A DNA stretch of 64,000 bases, from assembly GCA_963724535.1 (NCBI GenBank), contig CAVRVD010000002.1:186001-250000 (forward strand), read 5' to 3'. Positions 51,930-60,089 of this stretch are shown one piece after another. The notes under the pieces are model-generated. The model was not told the origin of the DNA. It made no database searches and saw only the letters and a program-made list of their open reading frames with translations. Numbering within the stretch: position 1 is the first letter of the stretch; every line of letters starts with the position of its first letter. Position numbers and translations under genes: made by a program. This stretch comes from JADJPO01 sp963724535. Its GTDB lineage: Bacteria; Actinomycetota; Actinomycetes; Actinomycetales; Kineosporiaceae.

Positions 51930-52664
51930 GTGACCCGTGCCCCGCACCGCCGCCCCCTGCGCATCCTGCCTCCCGACCTACCCACCGCGCTGATCGGCCC
52001 GGCCGCCGGGGCTGCGCTGCTGGGCGCCGGGTCGGTGGTGGCGCTGGCTGCCGTCGCCGCCTCCGCGGGGCCGAGCGGGCCGAATGGTCAGATCGTGCGT
52101 GACGCCGCCGTCGGGTCACCTCAGATGGCACCCCAGTCACCCGCGGGCGCTGCGGTGACCTCTGTCCCTGCCCCGGAGCGCTCTGCCGTGCCGACCGCAG
52201 CTGCCGTGCCGACCACAGCTGCCGTGCCGACTGCGGTGACCGCGCCGATCACCCGTCCACCATCACCCCCCCGCCCGAGCACCCGGGCGCAGGTGGTGGC
52301 CGCACCCCGAGCGGCCGGGACCGGTGACCCGACAGGCGGGTCCGCGGCCAAGAGCTCCGAGCAGGTCGATCCTGCACGGGTCACCCCGGCCCCGGCAGTG
52401 AGCGTCCTGGCCGCCCGGACGGCGCCCCCGGCGGTGCGGGTCGTCGTCCACCAGGACGGGTTCGACGCGATCACCGTTGTCGAGCCCGGTCAGTCACCCC
52501 GTGTCGTCCGCCGGACGCCGCCGGACGCCGCCGCGGTCCCGACCACCACTGGGCCGGCCGTGGAACCCCAGGCCCCGGCGACGGACCCGACGACTGGGCC
52601 CCGGACCCCGGTTGATGGCGGGAGTGTCCCGGACGGAAGTGTCCGTGATGGGGGCAGTGGCTGA
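51930..52664 (+). CDS. Membrane-anchored or secreted low-complexity protein
   Basis: About 244 residues starting at GTG 51930. One hydrophobic stretch near residues 20-46 (IGPAAGAALLGAGSVVALAA) could be a signal or anchor; the rest is Pro/Ala/Thr/Val-rich, with repeated AAVPT motifs from near-exact 18-bp repeats around 52182-52230, and a short structured island (VRVVVHQDGFDAITVVEPGQ). No family recognised. Codon use matches neighbours. Probably an envelope protein with a disordered outer part. Confidence 0.6.
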   Translation: MTRAPHRRPLRILPPDLPTALIGPAAGAALLGAGSVVALAAVAASAGPSGPNGQIVRDAAVGSPQMAPQSPAGAAVTSVPAPERSAVPTAAAVPTTAAVPTAVTAPITRPPSPPRPSTRAQVVAAPRAAGTGDPTGGSAAKSSEQVDPARVTPAPAVSVLAARTAPPAVRVVVHQDGFDAITVVEPGQSPRVVRRTPPDAAAVPTTTGPAVEPQAPATDPTTGPRTPVDGGSVPDGSVRDGGSG

Positions 52665-52838
52665 TCGACCCCTCCAGCCGCTTCTGCGTCCGCACGGGTC
52701 GTCGGTATCGTGGACGTGCGCTGCGACACACCTGCGTGCAGCGTGCGGTGTCCGCGCTCCACACCCCGGCGGGCGGACGCCTTCCCGACCGCGCCGGCGG
52801 CGGTGACCCCGTCCTCCGGCCGACGAAGGAGCGCATGA

Positions 52839-54029
52839 ATGACCTCTTCTGCCGACCTGGCCGCGGGGGCCACCGGTCCCGGTGACGCCCTCGGCGACCG
52901 TTCGATGGTCCAGCTGCTCACCGCCGACGGACAGCGCGTCGAGCACCCCGACTACTCGTTCGACCCCGATCCGGACCAGCTGCGCGGGCTCTACCGCGAC
53001 CTGGTGCTGATCCGTCGCTTCGACGACGAGGCCACCGCCCTGCAACGTCAGGGTGAGCTCGGGCTGTGGGTCGGCCTGAAGGGTCAGGAGGCCGCCCAGA
53101 TCGGCTCCGGTCGGGCCCTGCGCCCCCAGGACCACGCCTTCCCGAGCTACCGCGACCACGGCGTGACCTGGTGCCGAGATCTGCGACTGCGCCAGATCCT
53201 GGGCATCTTCCGTGGGGTCACCCTCGGCGGCTGGGACCCCGAGGAGCATCACATCCATCTGTACTCGATCGTCATCGGCGACCAGGCGCTGCACGCCACC
53301 GGCTACGCGATGGGCATCCAGCGCGATGGCAACGTCGGCACCGGGGATGTCACCCGAGACGCAGCGGTGATCACCTACTTCGGCGACGGCGCGACCTCGC
53401 AGGGCGACCTCAACGAGGCGCTGGTGTTCTCGGCCTCGTTCAACGCCCCCGTCGTCTTCTTCTGCCAGAACAACCAGTGGGCCATCTCGGTGCCGATGCA
53501 TCGGCAGAGCCGGATCCCGCTGTATCGGCGTGCCGACGGGTTCGGCATGCCGGGGGTGCAGGTCGACGGCAACGACGTGCTGGCCGTCTACGCGGTGACC
53601 CGGGCGGCGCTGGACCGGGCCCGGTCCGGTGGCGGCCCGATGTTCATCGAGGCGGTGACCTACCGGATGGGTGCGCACACCACGTCCGACGACCCGACCA
53701 GGTACCGCTCGGCGGCCGAGGTCGACCAGTGGCGCCAGCGGGACCCGATCGATCGGATGGCGGCGCTGTTGCGCCGCACCGGTATTGCCGACGAGACCTT
53801 CTTCGCCGACCTGGTCGCCGAGGCCGAGGACATCGGCCGGCAGGTACGCGAGGTCACCCGGTCGATGCCCGAGCCGGACCCGGTCGGCATCTTCGACCAC
53901 GTCTACAGCGAGCCGCATGCCCAGGTGGATGCCGAACGGGCCGCTTTCGTCGAGTACCACGCCTCGTTCGAGGGCGAACCCGGTGCCGCGGCGCCCGGTG
54001 CAGATGAGTCGGTCGGAGGTGCCCGATGA
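52839..54029 (+). CDS. bkdA: 2-oxoacid dehydrogenase E1 component, alpha subunit
   Basis: About 396 residues. VGLKGQEAAQIGSGRALRPQ, VITYFGDGATSQGDLNEALV (thiamine diphosphate GDG...N motif) and AHTTSDDPTRYRS (phosphorylation-loop region) are E1-alpha signatures. With the two following genes it forms a pyruvate or, more likely by this gene order, branched-chain 2-oxoacid dehydrogenase complex, making acyl-CoA primers for branched fatty acids or degrading Val/Leu/Ile. GAAGGAGC precedes ATG 52839. The beta gene starts at its stop (ATGA). Confidence 0.94.
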   Translation: MTSSADLAAGATGPGDALGDRSMVQLLTADGQRVEHPDYSFDPDPDQLRGLYRDLVLIRRFDDEATALQRQGELGLWVGLKGQEAAQIGSGRALRPQDHAFPSYRDHGVTWCRDLRLRQILGIFRGVTLGGWDPEEHHIHLYSIVIGDQALHATGYAMGIQRDGNVGTGDVTRDAAVITYFGDGATSQGDLNEALVFSASFNAPVVFFCQNNQWAISVPMHRQSRIPLYRRADGFGMPGVQVDGNDVLAVYAVTRAALDRARSGGGPMFIEAVTYRMGAHTTSDDPTRYRSAAEVDQWRQRDPIDRMAALLRRTGIADETFFADLVAEAEDIGRQVREVTRSMPEPDPVGIFDHVYSEPHAQVDAERAAFVEYHASFEGEPGAAAPGADESVGGAR

Positions 54030-55030
54030 CGAACCAGGAGAGTGCCGGGCCGGGCACGCAGACGCTGACCCTGGCCAAGGGGCTGAACGCAGGTCTGCGG
54101 CGCGCGATGGAGGCCGACCCCAAGGTCCTGGTGATGGGTGAGGACGTCGGGCCGCTCGGCGGGGTCTTCCGGATCACCGACGGACTGCAGAAGGACTTCG
54201 GCGACGAACGGGTGGTGGATACCCCGCTGGCCGAGTCCGGAATACTCGGGACGGCGATCGGCCTGGCCCTGCGTGGCTACCGGCCCGTGTGCGAGATCCA
54301 GTTCGACGGGTTCATCTATCCCGCCTTCGACCAGATCACCTCCCAGCTGGCCAAGATGCACTACCGCTCCGGCGGGAAGCTGCGGCTGCCGGTGGTGGTC
54401 CGGGTGCCCTACGGCGGCGGCATCGGTGCGGTCGAGCACCACAGTGAGAGCCCGGAGGCTTACTTCGCGCACACGGCTGGGCTGCGGGTGGTCAGCTGCG
54501 CCACGCCGAACGACGCGTACTGGATGATCCAGCAGGCCATCGCTCGAGACGACCCGGTGCTGTTCTTCGAGCCGAAGCGCCGCTACTGGGACAAGGGCGA
54601 GGTGAACCTGGACATGGCACCTGGGCCGATGGACGTCGCCCGGGTGGTGCGGTCGGGCACGCACCTGACCCTGGCCGGCTACGGCCCGATGGTGCGGACC
54701 TGCCTGGACGCCGCGAACGCCGCCGCGGAGGAGGGGATCTCGCTCGAGGTCGTCGACCTGCGCTCGCTGTCCCCGCTCGACGTCCCGACGCTGACCGAGT
54801 CGGTGGGCCGCACCGGGCGGCTGGTCGTCGTCCATGAGGCCTCCACCTTCCTCGGGATCGGCGCCGAGGTCGCCGCCCAGGTAGCCCAGGAGTGCTTCTT
54901 CCAGCTGGAGGCGCCCGTGCTGCGGGTCGGCGGCTACCACACCCCGTACCCGGCCAGCCGGGTGGAGGAGACCTACCTGCCCGACCTCGACCGGGTGCTC
55001 GACGCCGTCGACCGTGCGCTGGCCTACTGA
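54026..55030 (+). CDS. bkdB: 2-oxoacid dehydrogenase E1 component, beta subunit
   Basis: About 334 residues. LVMGEDVGPLGGVFRITDGL, VVDTPLAESGILGTAIGLAL and IQFDGFIYPAFDQITSQLAK are E1-beta motifs; GRLVVVHEASTFLGIGAEVA is the C-terminal transketolase domain. It completes the thiamine enzyme that decarboxylates the 2-oxoacid and passes the acyl group to E2. ATG 54026 overlaps the alpha stop; E2 follows after 69 bp with its own ribosome site. Confidence 0.94.
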   Translation: MTNQESAGPGTQTLTLAKGLNAGLRRAMEADPKVLVMGEDVGPLGGVFRITDGLQKDFGDERVVDTPLAESGILGTAIGLALRGYRPVCEIQFDGFIYPAFDQITSQLAKMHYRSGGKLRLPVVVRVPYGGGIGAVEHHSESPEAYFAHTAGLRVVSCATPNDAYWMIQQAIARDDPVLFFEPKRRYWDKGEVNLDMAPGPMDVARVVRSGTHLTLAGYGPMVRTCLDAANAAAEEGISLEVVDLRSLSPLDVPTLTESVGRTGRLVVVHEASTFLGIGAEVAAQVAQECFFQLEAPVLRVGGYHTPYPASRVEETYLPDLDRVLDAVDRALAY

Positions 55031-55099
55031 GTCCCGCGCTGCACCGCCGGTCGTGGCTGCACACGGCATCGAGTCCGTCGAACTGGAGAGGACCCGTTG

Positions 55100-56548
55100 A
55101 TGGTGAAGGAGTTCCGGCTACCAGACGCCGGCGAAGGGCTGACCGAGGCCGAGATCGTCTCGTGGAAGGTCAAACCCGGTGACGTCGTCGCGATCAACGA
55201 CATCATCGTCGAGATCGAGACCGCCAAGTCGTTGGTCGAGCTGCCCTCCCCGTTCGCCGGGGTGGTCGCCGAACTGCTGGTGCCGGAGGGCGCGACCGTC
55301 CCGGTCGGAACGCCGATCATCGCCGTCCGCTCCGGCGACGCCGACCGGGCCGACACCGGCACCGACGGCGGGCCTGGCGCCGAGCCGGCCCTGTCTGAGC
55401 AAGCCCTGTCTGAGCAAGCACTGTCTGAGCAAGCACTGTCTGAGCAAGCACTGTCTGAGCAAGCACTGAGCACCGAACCCGCGGCACCGCAACGCACACC
55501 GGTGCTGGTCGGCTACGGGCCGGTGAGCGGACCGGCCGTGCAGCGGCGCCGCCGACGGACCGGCGCCTCGGACCGCGCGCCGACCCGGCCGGTGGGCGAC
55601 CCGGCCCCGGTCGCACCGGTCGACGGCGCGGCCGAGGCCGAGCGAGCGGCCGCTTCGCTCACCCCGCAGGCCCGTCCGCTGGCCAAGCCACCGGTCCGCA
55701 AGCTGGCCAAGGACCTCGGCATCGACCTGGCCACGCTGATCCCGAGCGGGACCGATGGTGTGATCAGCCGCGCCGATGTCGAGGCGGCCGCCGCGGGGCC
55801 GGCGAGCGCCCTCCGGTCGGTTGGCACCGCGGCGGGTGCGGGGCACCGCGAAACCCGCTTGCCGGTCAAGGGTGTCCGAAGGATGACTGCCCAGGCCATG
55901 GTGGCCAGTGCGTTCAGCGCGCCGCATGTCACCGAGTGGGTGCAGGTCGACGTCACCCGGTCGATGAAGCTGGTCGAGCGGCTGCGCGGCGACGCGCGTT
56001 TCGAGGGCCTCACGGTCTCCCCGTTGACCCTGGTCGCCAAGGCACTGCTGGTGGCGGTCACTCGCAACCCCGGGGTCAACGCCTCCTTCGACGCCGACGC
56101 CGCGGAGCACGGTGAGATCGTCACCAAGCACTACGTGAACCTCGGGATCGCCGCGGCCACGCCGCGGGGACTGGTCGTCCCGGTGATCCGGGACGCGGAC
56201 CGGATGGGACTGCGCGGCCTCGCCGAGGCGATCTCGACCCTCGCGGCCACTGCCCGGGCCGGCAGGACGCCACCCTCTGACATGACCGGCGGCACGATCA
56301 CGATCACCAACGTCGGGGTGTTCGGCGTCGACGGTGGCACCCCGATCATCAACCCGGGGGAGGCGGCGATCCTGGCCGTCGGCCAGGTCGCCCGCCGGCC
56401 CTGGGTGCACAGGGGGAAGGTCAGACCCCGGTGGGTGACCACGCTGGCGTTGAGCTTCGACCACCGGATCGTGGACGGTGAGCTCGGCAGCCGGGTACTC
56501 GCCGACGTCGCCGCGGTGCTCACCGACCCGGCCACGGCGCTGGCCTGA
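55100..56548 (+). CDS. bkdC: 2-oxoacid dehydrogenase E2 component (dihydrolipoamide acyltransferase)
   Basis: About 482 residues. A single lipoyl domain (residues 3-78) has lipoyl Lys43 in EIETAKSLVELPSP. A repeat-made linker of EQALS units lies near 98-122. The E3-binding domain is near 195-230 (PPVRKLAKDLGIDLATLIPS). The catalytic domain follows, with LSFDHRIVDGELGS containing the active His and Asp. TTG 55097 directly precedes ATG 55100; the latter is chosen with GGAGAGGA at 55085-55092. No E3 gene is in the window, so it is shared with another locus. Confidence 0.94.
   Translation: MVKEFRLPDAGEGLTEAEIVSWKVKPGDVVAINDIIVEIETAKSLVELPSPFAGVVAELLVPEGATVPVGTPIIAVRSGDADRADTGTDGGPGAEPALSEQALSEQALSEQALSEQALSEQALSTEPAAPQRTPVLVGYGPVSGPAVQRRRRRTGASDRAPTRPVGDPAPVAPVDGAAEAERAAASLTPQARPLAKPPVRKLAKDLGIDLATLIPSGTDGVISRADVEAAAAGPASALRSVGTAAGAGHRETRLPVKGVRRMTAQAMVASAFSAPHVTEWVQVDVTRSMKLVERLRGDARFEGLTVSPLTLVAKALLVAVTRNPGVNASFDADAAEHGEIVTKHYVNLGIAAATPRGLVVPVIRDADRMGLRGLAEAISTLAATARAGRTPPSDMTGGTITITNVGVFGVDGGTPIINPGEAAILAVGQVARRPWVHRGKVRPRWVTTLALSFDHRIVDGELGSRVLADVAAVLTDPATALA
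55391..55465 (+). repeat. 15-bp coding minisatellite in the E2 linker
   Basis: Five units of CTGTCTGAGCAAGCA (the first ends GCC), each encoding Leu-Ser-Glu-Gln-Ala. They lie between the lipoyl and E3-binding domains, where E2 proteins usually have flexible Ala/Pro linkers. Glu/Gln-rich units are atypical there, and base composition is lower in GC than the surrounding gene. Confidence 0.95.
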
Positions 56549-56602
56549 CCCGGGCGGTGAGAGCAGGGTGAGGGGTCCCGGAGTGGGGGTGCCACCGCAA
56601 CG

Positions 56603-58129
56603 ATGACCACGACCCGTGACCCAGTGCCGGGCCGTTCCGCGGCCACCTTCGACACCACCGCACCGGCGACCGGCGCCGTGGTGGGCACCTTCGAGGTGAT
56701 GGACGCCGCCCGCATCGCTGCGGTCACCGCACGCGCCCGTGACGGTTTCGTCTGGTGGTCAGCGCTCGGCACCCGGCACCGGCAGTGGGCGCTGCTGGCC
56801 TGGGCGGCGACGATCTGGGATCGCTGTGACGAGCTGGTCGCCACGGTCCACGCCGAGAACGGCAAACCCGAGGACGACGCCGTCCTCGAGATCGTCATGG
56901 CCCTGGAGCACCTTCGTTGGGCGGCCCGCAACGCCGGCCGGGTGCTCGCCACCCGCCGCCTCCGCCCGTCCCTGCTCACCCTCAACCACGCCACCTGGGT
57001 GCACCGGCGCCCGCTGGGGGTGGTCGGCGTGATCGGGCCGTGGAACTACCCCGTCTACACCCCGATGGGCTCCATCGGCGGGGCGCTGGCGTCCGGGAAC
57101 GCGGTGGTGTTCAAGCCGAGCGAGCACACCACCGGCGTGGGGGCCCACCTGGTCGACTCCTTCCACCGCGCCGTGCCGGAGGCCCCGGACGGCGTGCTCA
57201 GCCTGGTCACCGGGGACGGCACCTCCGGGGCAGCGCTGTGCGCCGCCGGGCTGGACATGATCGCGTTCACCGGGTCGACCGGCACCGCCCGGCTGGTGAT
57301 GACGGCGTGCGCCGCCACGCTGACCCCGCTGGTCCTGGAGTGCGGTGGCAAGGACGCCGCGGTGGTGCTGCCGGACGCCGATCTGCGCGCGGCTGCTCGG
57401 GCGATCGCCTGGGGCGGGATGTCCAACGCCGGGCAGACCTGCGTGGGCATCGAGCGGGTCTATGTCGACCGCACGGTGCACGACGCGTTCGTCGAGGCGC
57501 TGCGCGCCGAGCTGGACGGCGTCCGGCCCGGCTCGGACCCCGGTGCCCACTACGGGCCGATGACGACGGCTGAGCAGGCCGACCTCGTCCGCCGGCACGT
57601 TGCCGACGCCCTGGCCCGCGGCGGCCGAACCCTCGACGGTGCAAAGGTTCCCGGCCCCGGCCGCTACCTGGATCCCGTCGTCCTGCTCGGGGTGGACGAG
57701 GACAGCCTCGCCGTCGCCGAGGAGACGTTCGGGCCGACCCTGACCGTCACCGCCGTCGACGATGTCGACGAGGCGGTCCGCCGGGTCAACGGGCATCGCT
57801 ACGGCCTGGCCGCCGCGGTGTTCGGCGGCCCGGACGCCGAGCAGGTGGCCGGGCGCCTCGACGTGGGGATGGTCAGCGTGAACGCCGCGGTCACCTTCGC
57901 CGGCATCCCAGCAGCACCGTTCGGCGGGCGCCGCGACAGCGGGTTCGGCCGGGTGCACGGCGCCGACGGTCTGCGGTCGTTCACCTGGGCGCAGACCGTG
58001 GCCCGGCAGCGGTTCGCCGTGCCGGGTCTGGACATCGCGACCCTGCGCCGCTCCGGGTTCACCCGGCGGGCGGTGCGGTTCCTCGCGGGCCGGCTGAACC
58101 GCCGGCCGTCGGGCCCGCCGCCGGACTGA
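56603..58129 (+). CDS. Aldehyde dehydrogenase family protein
   Basis: About 508 residues. GVVGVIGPWNYPVYTPMGSI is the N-terminal cofactor motif, VVFKPSEHTTGVG has the NAD-binding Lys, IAFTGSTGTARLVM the glycine loop, LVLECGGKDAAVVLPDADLR the catalytic Glu, and SNAGQTCVGIERVYVDR the nucleophile Cys. It is an active-looking ALDH of the coniferyl/long-chain type, with a basic C-terminal extension (RRAVRFLAGRLNRR) that may touch membranes. It follows E2 by 54 bp, so co-transcription is possible. The last 71 bases overlap the convergent ADC-like gene. Confidence 0.9.
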   Translation: MTTTRDPVPGRSAATFDTTAPATGAVVGTFEVMDAARIAAVTARARDGFVWWSALGTRHRQWALLAWAATIWDRCDELVATVHAENGKPEDDAVLEIVMALEHLRWAARNAGRVLATRRLRPSLLTLNHATWVHRRPLGVVGVIGPWNYPVYTPMGSIGGALASGNAVVFKPSEHTTGVGAHLVDSFHRAVPEAPDGVLSLVTGDGTSGAALCAAGLDMIAFTGSTGTARLVMTACAATLTPLVLECGGKDAAVVLPDADLRAAARAIAWGGMSNAGQTCVGIERVYVDRTVHDAFVEALRAELDGVRPGSDPGAHYGPMTTAEQADLVRRHVADALARGGRTLDGAKVPGPGRYLDPVVLLGVDEDSLAVAEETFGPTLTVTAVDDVDEAVRRVNGHRYGLAAAVFGGPDAEQVAGRLDVGMVSVNAAVTFAGIPAAPFGGRRDSGFGRVHGADGLRSFTWAQTVARQRFAVPGLDIATLRRSGFTRRAVRFLAGRLNRRPSGPPPD

Positions 58130-58823
58130 CCGGTCCGCGCTCGACCCGGATCCCGAATCTGATGTCGGCGTCGGTGAGCGCCAGCGAGCCGAGCGGCGCC
58201 CGCCCGGTGAGGAAGCCCAGCGGCCCCTCGGGGGCGAAGTCCCACCGCGCCCGCAGCGTTCGCGGCCGGGCGGTGATCCGGTTGGCGGCGACCACCCACC
58301 GGCCGCCGTCCCACTGCGCGGTGACCAGCGGCAGCCGCACCCGGGTGGGCACGACCCGCCGTCCGGGCTCGGCGGTCAGTTCGGCGACTGCACGTCCGTC
58401 GGCCGCCAGGGCCACCGCCGTCGGCGGGCCGGGGCTGCCGGTGACCGTCAGCCTCCCCTTCGGGATCGCCCACAGCTGCCGCCCGCCGACCCTCGAGGCC
58501 TCGGAGGTCACCCAGATCAGCGGGATCGACACCTCCGGTCGCCACCGGTGCCGCCTCCGGCTCCGCACCGCGAGGGCGACCAGCAGCTCGTCGTAGCGCA
58601 GCACACCGCCCTCCAGGTAGCGGATGAACGCGGCGCCGACGACCGCCCGCCCGGCCACCGTCAGCGGGGTTCGCTGCGGCGGGACCTGGGCCGTCGCCGC
58701 ATCCGGCAGCCGGGCGGGGGGGACCGCGAAGACCGACAGCAGCAGGACGCCGTGCAACGACCACGGTTCGGGCGGGTAGGCCACCCCGTCGGGGTCGCGG
58801 GGCCAGTCGGCCGGCGCCGTCAT
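58059..58823 (-). CDS. Acetoacetate-decarboxylase-family protein
   Basis: About 254 residues. VGAAFIRYLEGGVLRYDELL, VWVTSEAS-like strand motifs and GGRQLWAIPKGRLTVTG fit the ADC fold; the IPK lysine aligns with the region of the Schiff-base Lys in true enzymes, but the adjacent second Lys is Gly, so decarboxylase activity is uncertain. Many actinobacterial ADC-like proteins act in lipid or polyketide contexts. ATG 58823; the end overlaps the ALDH gene tail-to-tail by 71 bp. The C-terminus is Pro/Gly-rich and may partly exist only because of that overlap. Confidence 0.78.
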   Translation of the reverse strand: MTAPADWPRDPDGVAYPPEPWSLHGVLLLSVFAVPPARLPDAATAQVPPQRTPLTVAGRAVVGAAFIRYLEGGVLRYDELLVALAVRSRRRHRWRPEVSIPLIWVTSEASRVGGRQLWAIPKGRLTVTGSPGPPTAVALAADGRAVAELTAEPGRRVVPTRVRLPLVTAQWDGGRWVVAANRITARPRTLRARWDFAPEGPLGFLTGRAPLGSLALTDADIRFGIRVERGPVSPAAGPTAGGSAGPRGTAPPAG

Positions 58824-59142
58824 CGCCTCTGATCCCGCTCCGCCGTCGACATCGCCCGCTCCGTGAGCGCGGTGATCGTCAGCGGCATGTCGGCCAGGTC
58901 GTGCAGCCCGCCGCCCGGGACACGCCGTCGATCACTAGCAGGATCACCGTTTGCCCCGGTCATCGCCGGGGCAGCGCTCGCGCTCGGCGTTGGGGACATG
59001 GTCCTTCCTCGGGTCCGCGAACCGGCGGGGCGGGGGCTGGGCCGGGGTGCTTCGATTGACGCACCCGGGACGGGCGCGGGCAAGCCGGTACCCCGGTGCC
59101 GACAGCCGGTGCCGATCGCAGGGACGGGTGATCGGAGGGACG
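58824..59142. other. Intergenic region between the ADC-like and hydrolase genes
   Basis: A 319-bp divergent gap. A leftward reading frame (up to 59083, ending TGA at 58820 and overlapping the ADC-like start as ATGA) has good codon bias only in its last 30 codons (LHDLADMPLTITALTERAMS) and no recognisable family; it may be a gene remnant or chance. A promoter for the hydrolase gene is expected near 59050-59130 but no clear boxes are seen. Confidence 0.5.
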
Positions 59143-59976
59143 GTGAGCGAGGCGAACGCCGACCGGCTCGTGGCCGGGCTGCGGGTGCGCCGGCGCGGCA
59201 GCGGCGAGCCGGCGGTGCTGCTGCACGGGGTCGGCAGCCGGCTCGAGGTGTTCGAGCCGGTCACCGAGCTGCTCGCCGGACATCTCGACGTGATCGCCGT
59301 CGACCTGCCCGGCTTCGGGGCCAGCCAGCCCGCGGCGGCCGGCGACGGCGGGGTGGTCGCGCTGGCCGACGCGGTGGAGCGGCTGCTTGCGGCGCTCGGG
59401 TTGGGCCGGGTGCACCTGGTGGGCAGCTCGATGGGCGGCGGCATCGCCCTTGAGCTGGCCGGGCGGGACCGGGCCCGCAGCGTCACCGCCTTCGCCCCCA
59501 TCGGCATGTGGCGCCGTCCCGGTCTGCTCTGGTGCCGGACCCTGATCAGCTCGGCCCGTCGCCTCGCCCGCGTGGTCCGGCCGGTGCTGCCCGCGCTGTT
59601 GGCCACTCGTGGCGGGCGCGCCGGGGTGCTCGCCGCCTTCTACGGCCACCCACTCGGGGTGCGGGTCGAGCGGGGTCGGGCGGACATCGAGGCCTTCGTC
59701 GCCGCACCGGGCACCCACGCCGCCCTACGCGGGTTCGGCCACTGGCGGGTTCCGCCTCCAGGTGTCCTCGCAGGCGTACCGATCACCGTGGTCTGGGGTG
59801 CGCGCGACGTGGTGCTTCCGATGCGTACCCAGGCGGCCCGGGCCCGCCGGCTGCTGCCCGCCGCCCGGCACCTGCAGCTGCCGGGCTGCGGCCATCTGCC
59901 GTTCCCCGACGACCCCGCCGCCTGCCTGAGCGCCGTGCTCCGCACCGTGGATGAAGCCCGAACGAGTGCCGACTGA
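59143..59976 (+). CDS. Alpha/beta hydrolase
   Basis: About 277 residues. PAVLLHGVGSRLEVFEPVTE is the oxyanion strand-loop (HG), DVIAVDLPGFGASQPA the next strand, VHLVGSSMGGGIALELAGRD the nucleophile elbow with Ser, TVVWGARDVVLPMRTQA the acid Asp and PGCGHLPFPDDP the catalytic His, so the triad is complete. Esterase, lactonase or lipid-processing roles are possible. GTG 59143 has GGAGGG at 59134-59139; in-frame GTG 59128 is an alternative. It faces the monooxygenase gene convergently. Confidence 0.88.
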   Translation: MSEANADRLVAGLRVRRRGSGEPAVLLHGVGSRLEVFEPVTELLAGHLDVIAVDLPGFGASQPAAAGDGGVVALADAVERLLAALGLGRVHLVGSSMGGGIALELAGRDRARSVTAFAPIGMWRRPGLLWCRTLISSARRLARVVRPVLPALLATRGGRAGVLAAFYGHPLGVRVERGRADIEAFVAAPGTHAALRGFGHWRVPPPGVLAGVPITVVWGARDVVLPMRTQAARARRLLPAARHLQLPGCGHLPFPDDPAACLSAVLRTVDEARTSAD

Positions 59977-59994
59977 CCCAGTGCCGACTGACCC
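59965..59994 (+). repeat. 15-bp direct repeat across the hydrolase stop codon
   Basis: Two exact copies of AGTGCCGACTGACCC, followed by AGTGC. The first copy contains the hydrolase stop codon TGA (59974-59976), so the repeat duplicates the gene end. Confidence 0.85.
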
Positions 59995-60021
59995 AGTGCT
60001 GCGCCCGGATGAGGCCGGGAG

Positions 60022-60079
60022 TTCACCACAACCGGCGGGCGCCGGTCCGGCAGCAGGGTCCACGGGGGGTTGTGGTGAA
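60022..60079. terminator. Inverted repeat between convergent genes (probable bidirectional terminator)
   Basis: TTCACCACAACC (60022-60033) and its exact complement GGTTGTGGTGAA (60068-60079) form a perfect 12-bp stem across a 34-base GC-rich loop. It sits in the 113-bp gap between two genes that end facing each other, so it can stop both transcripts. It could alternatively be a protein-binding inverted repeat. Confidence 0.6.
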
Positions 60080-60089
60080 TGCCCGGCCG

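Noticed and set aside
56603..58129. This aldehyde dehydrogenase as the missing 2-oxoglutarate semialdehyde dehydrogenase of the hydroxyproline pathway.
   Set aside because: It is 14 kb away, lies behind the 2-oxoacid dehydrogenase genes, and has the coniferyl/long-chain-type N- and C-termini; nothing links it to hydroxyproline.
58820..59083. Leftward 87-codon frame overlapping the ADC-like start.
   Set aside because: Only its last 30 codons look coding, with no family match and no ribosome site; kept as a note on the intergenic region only.
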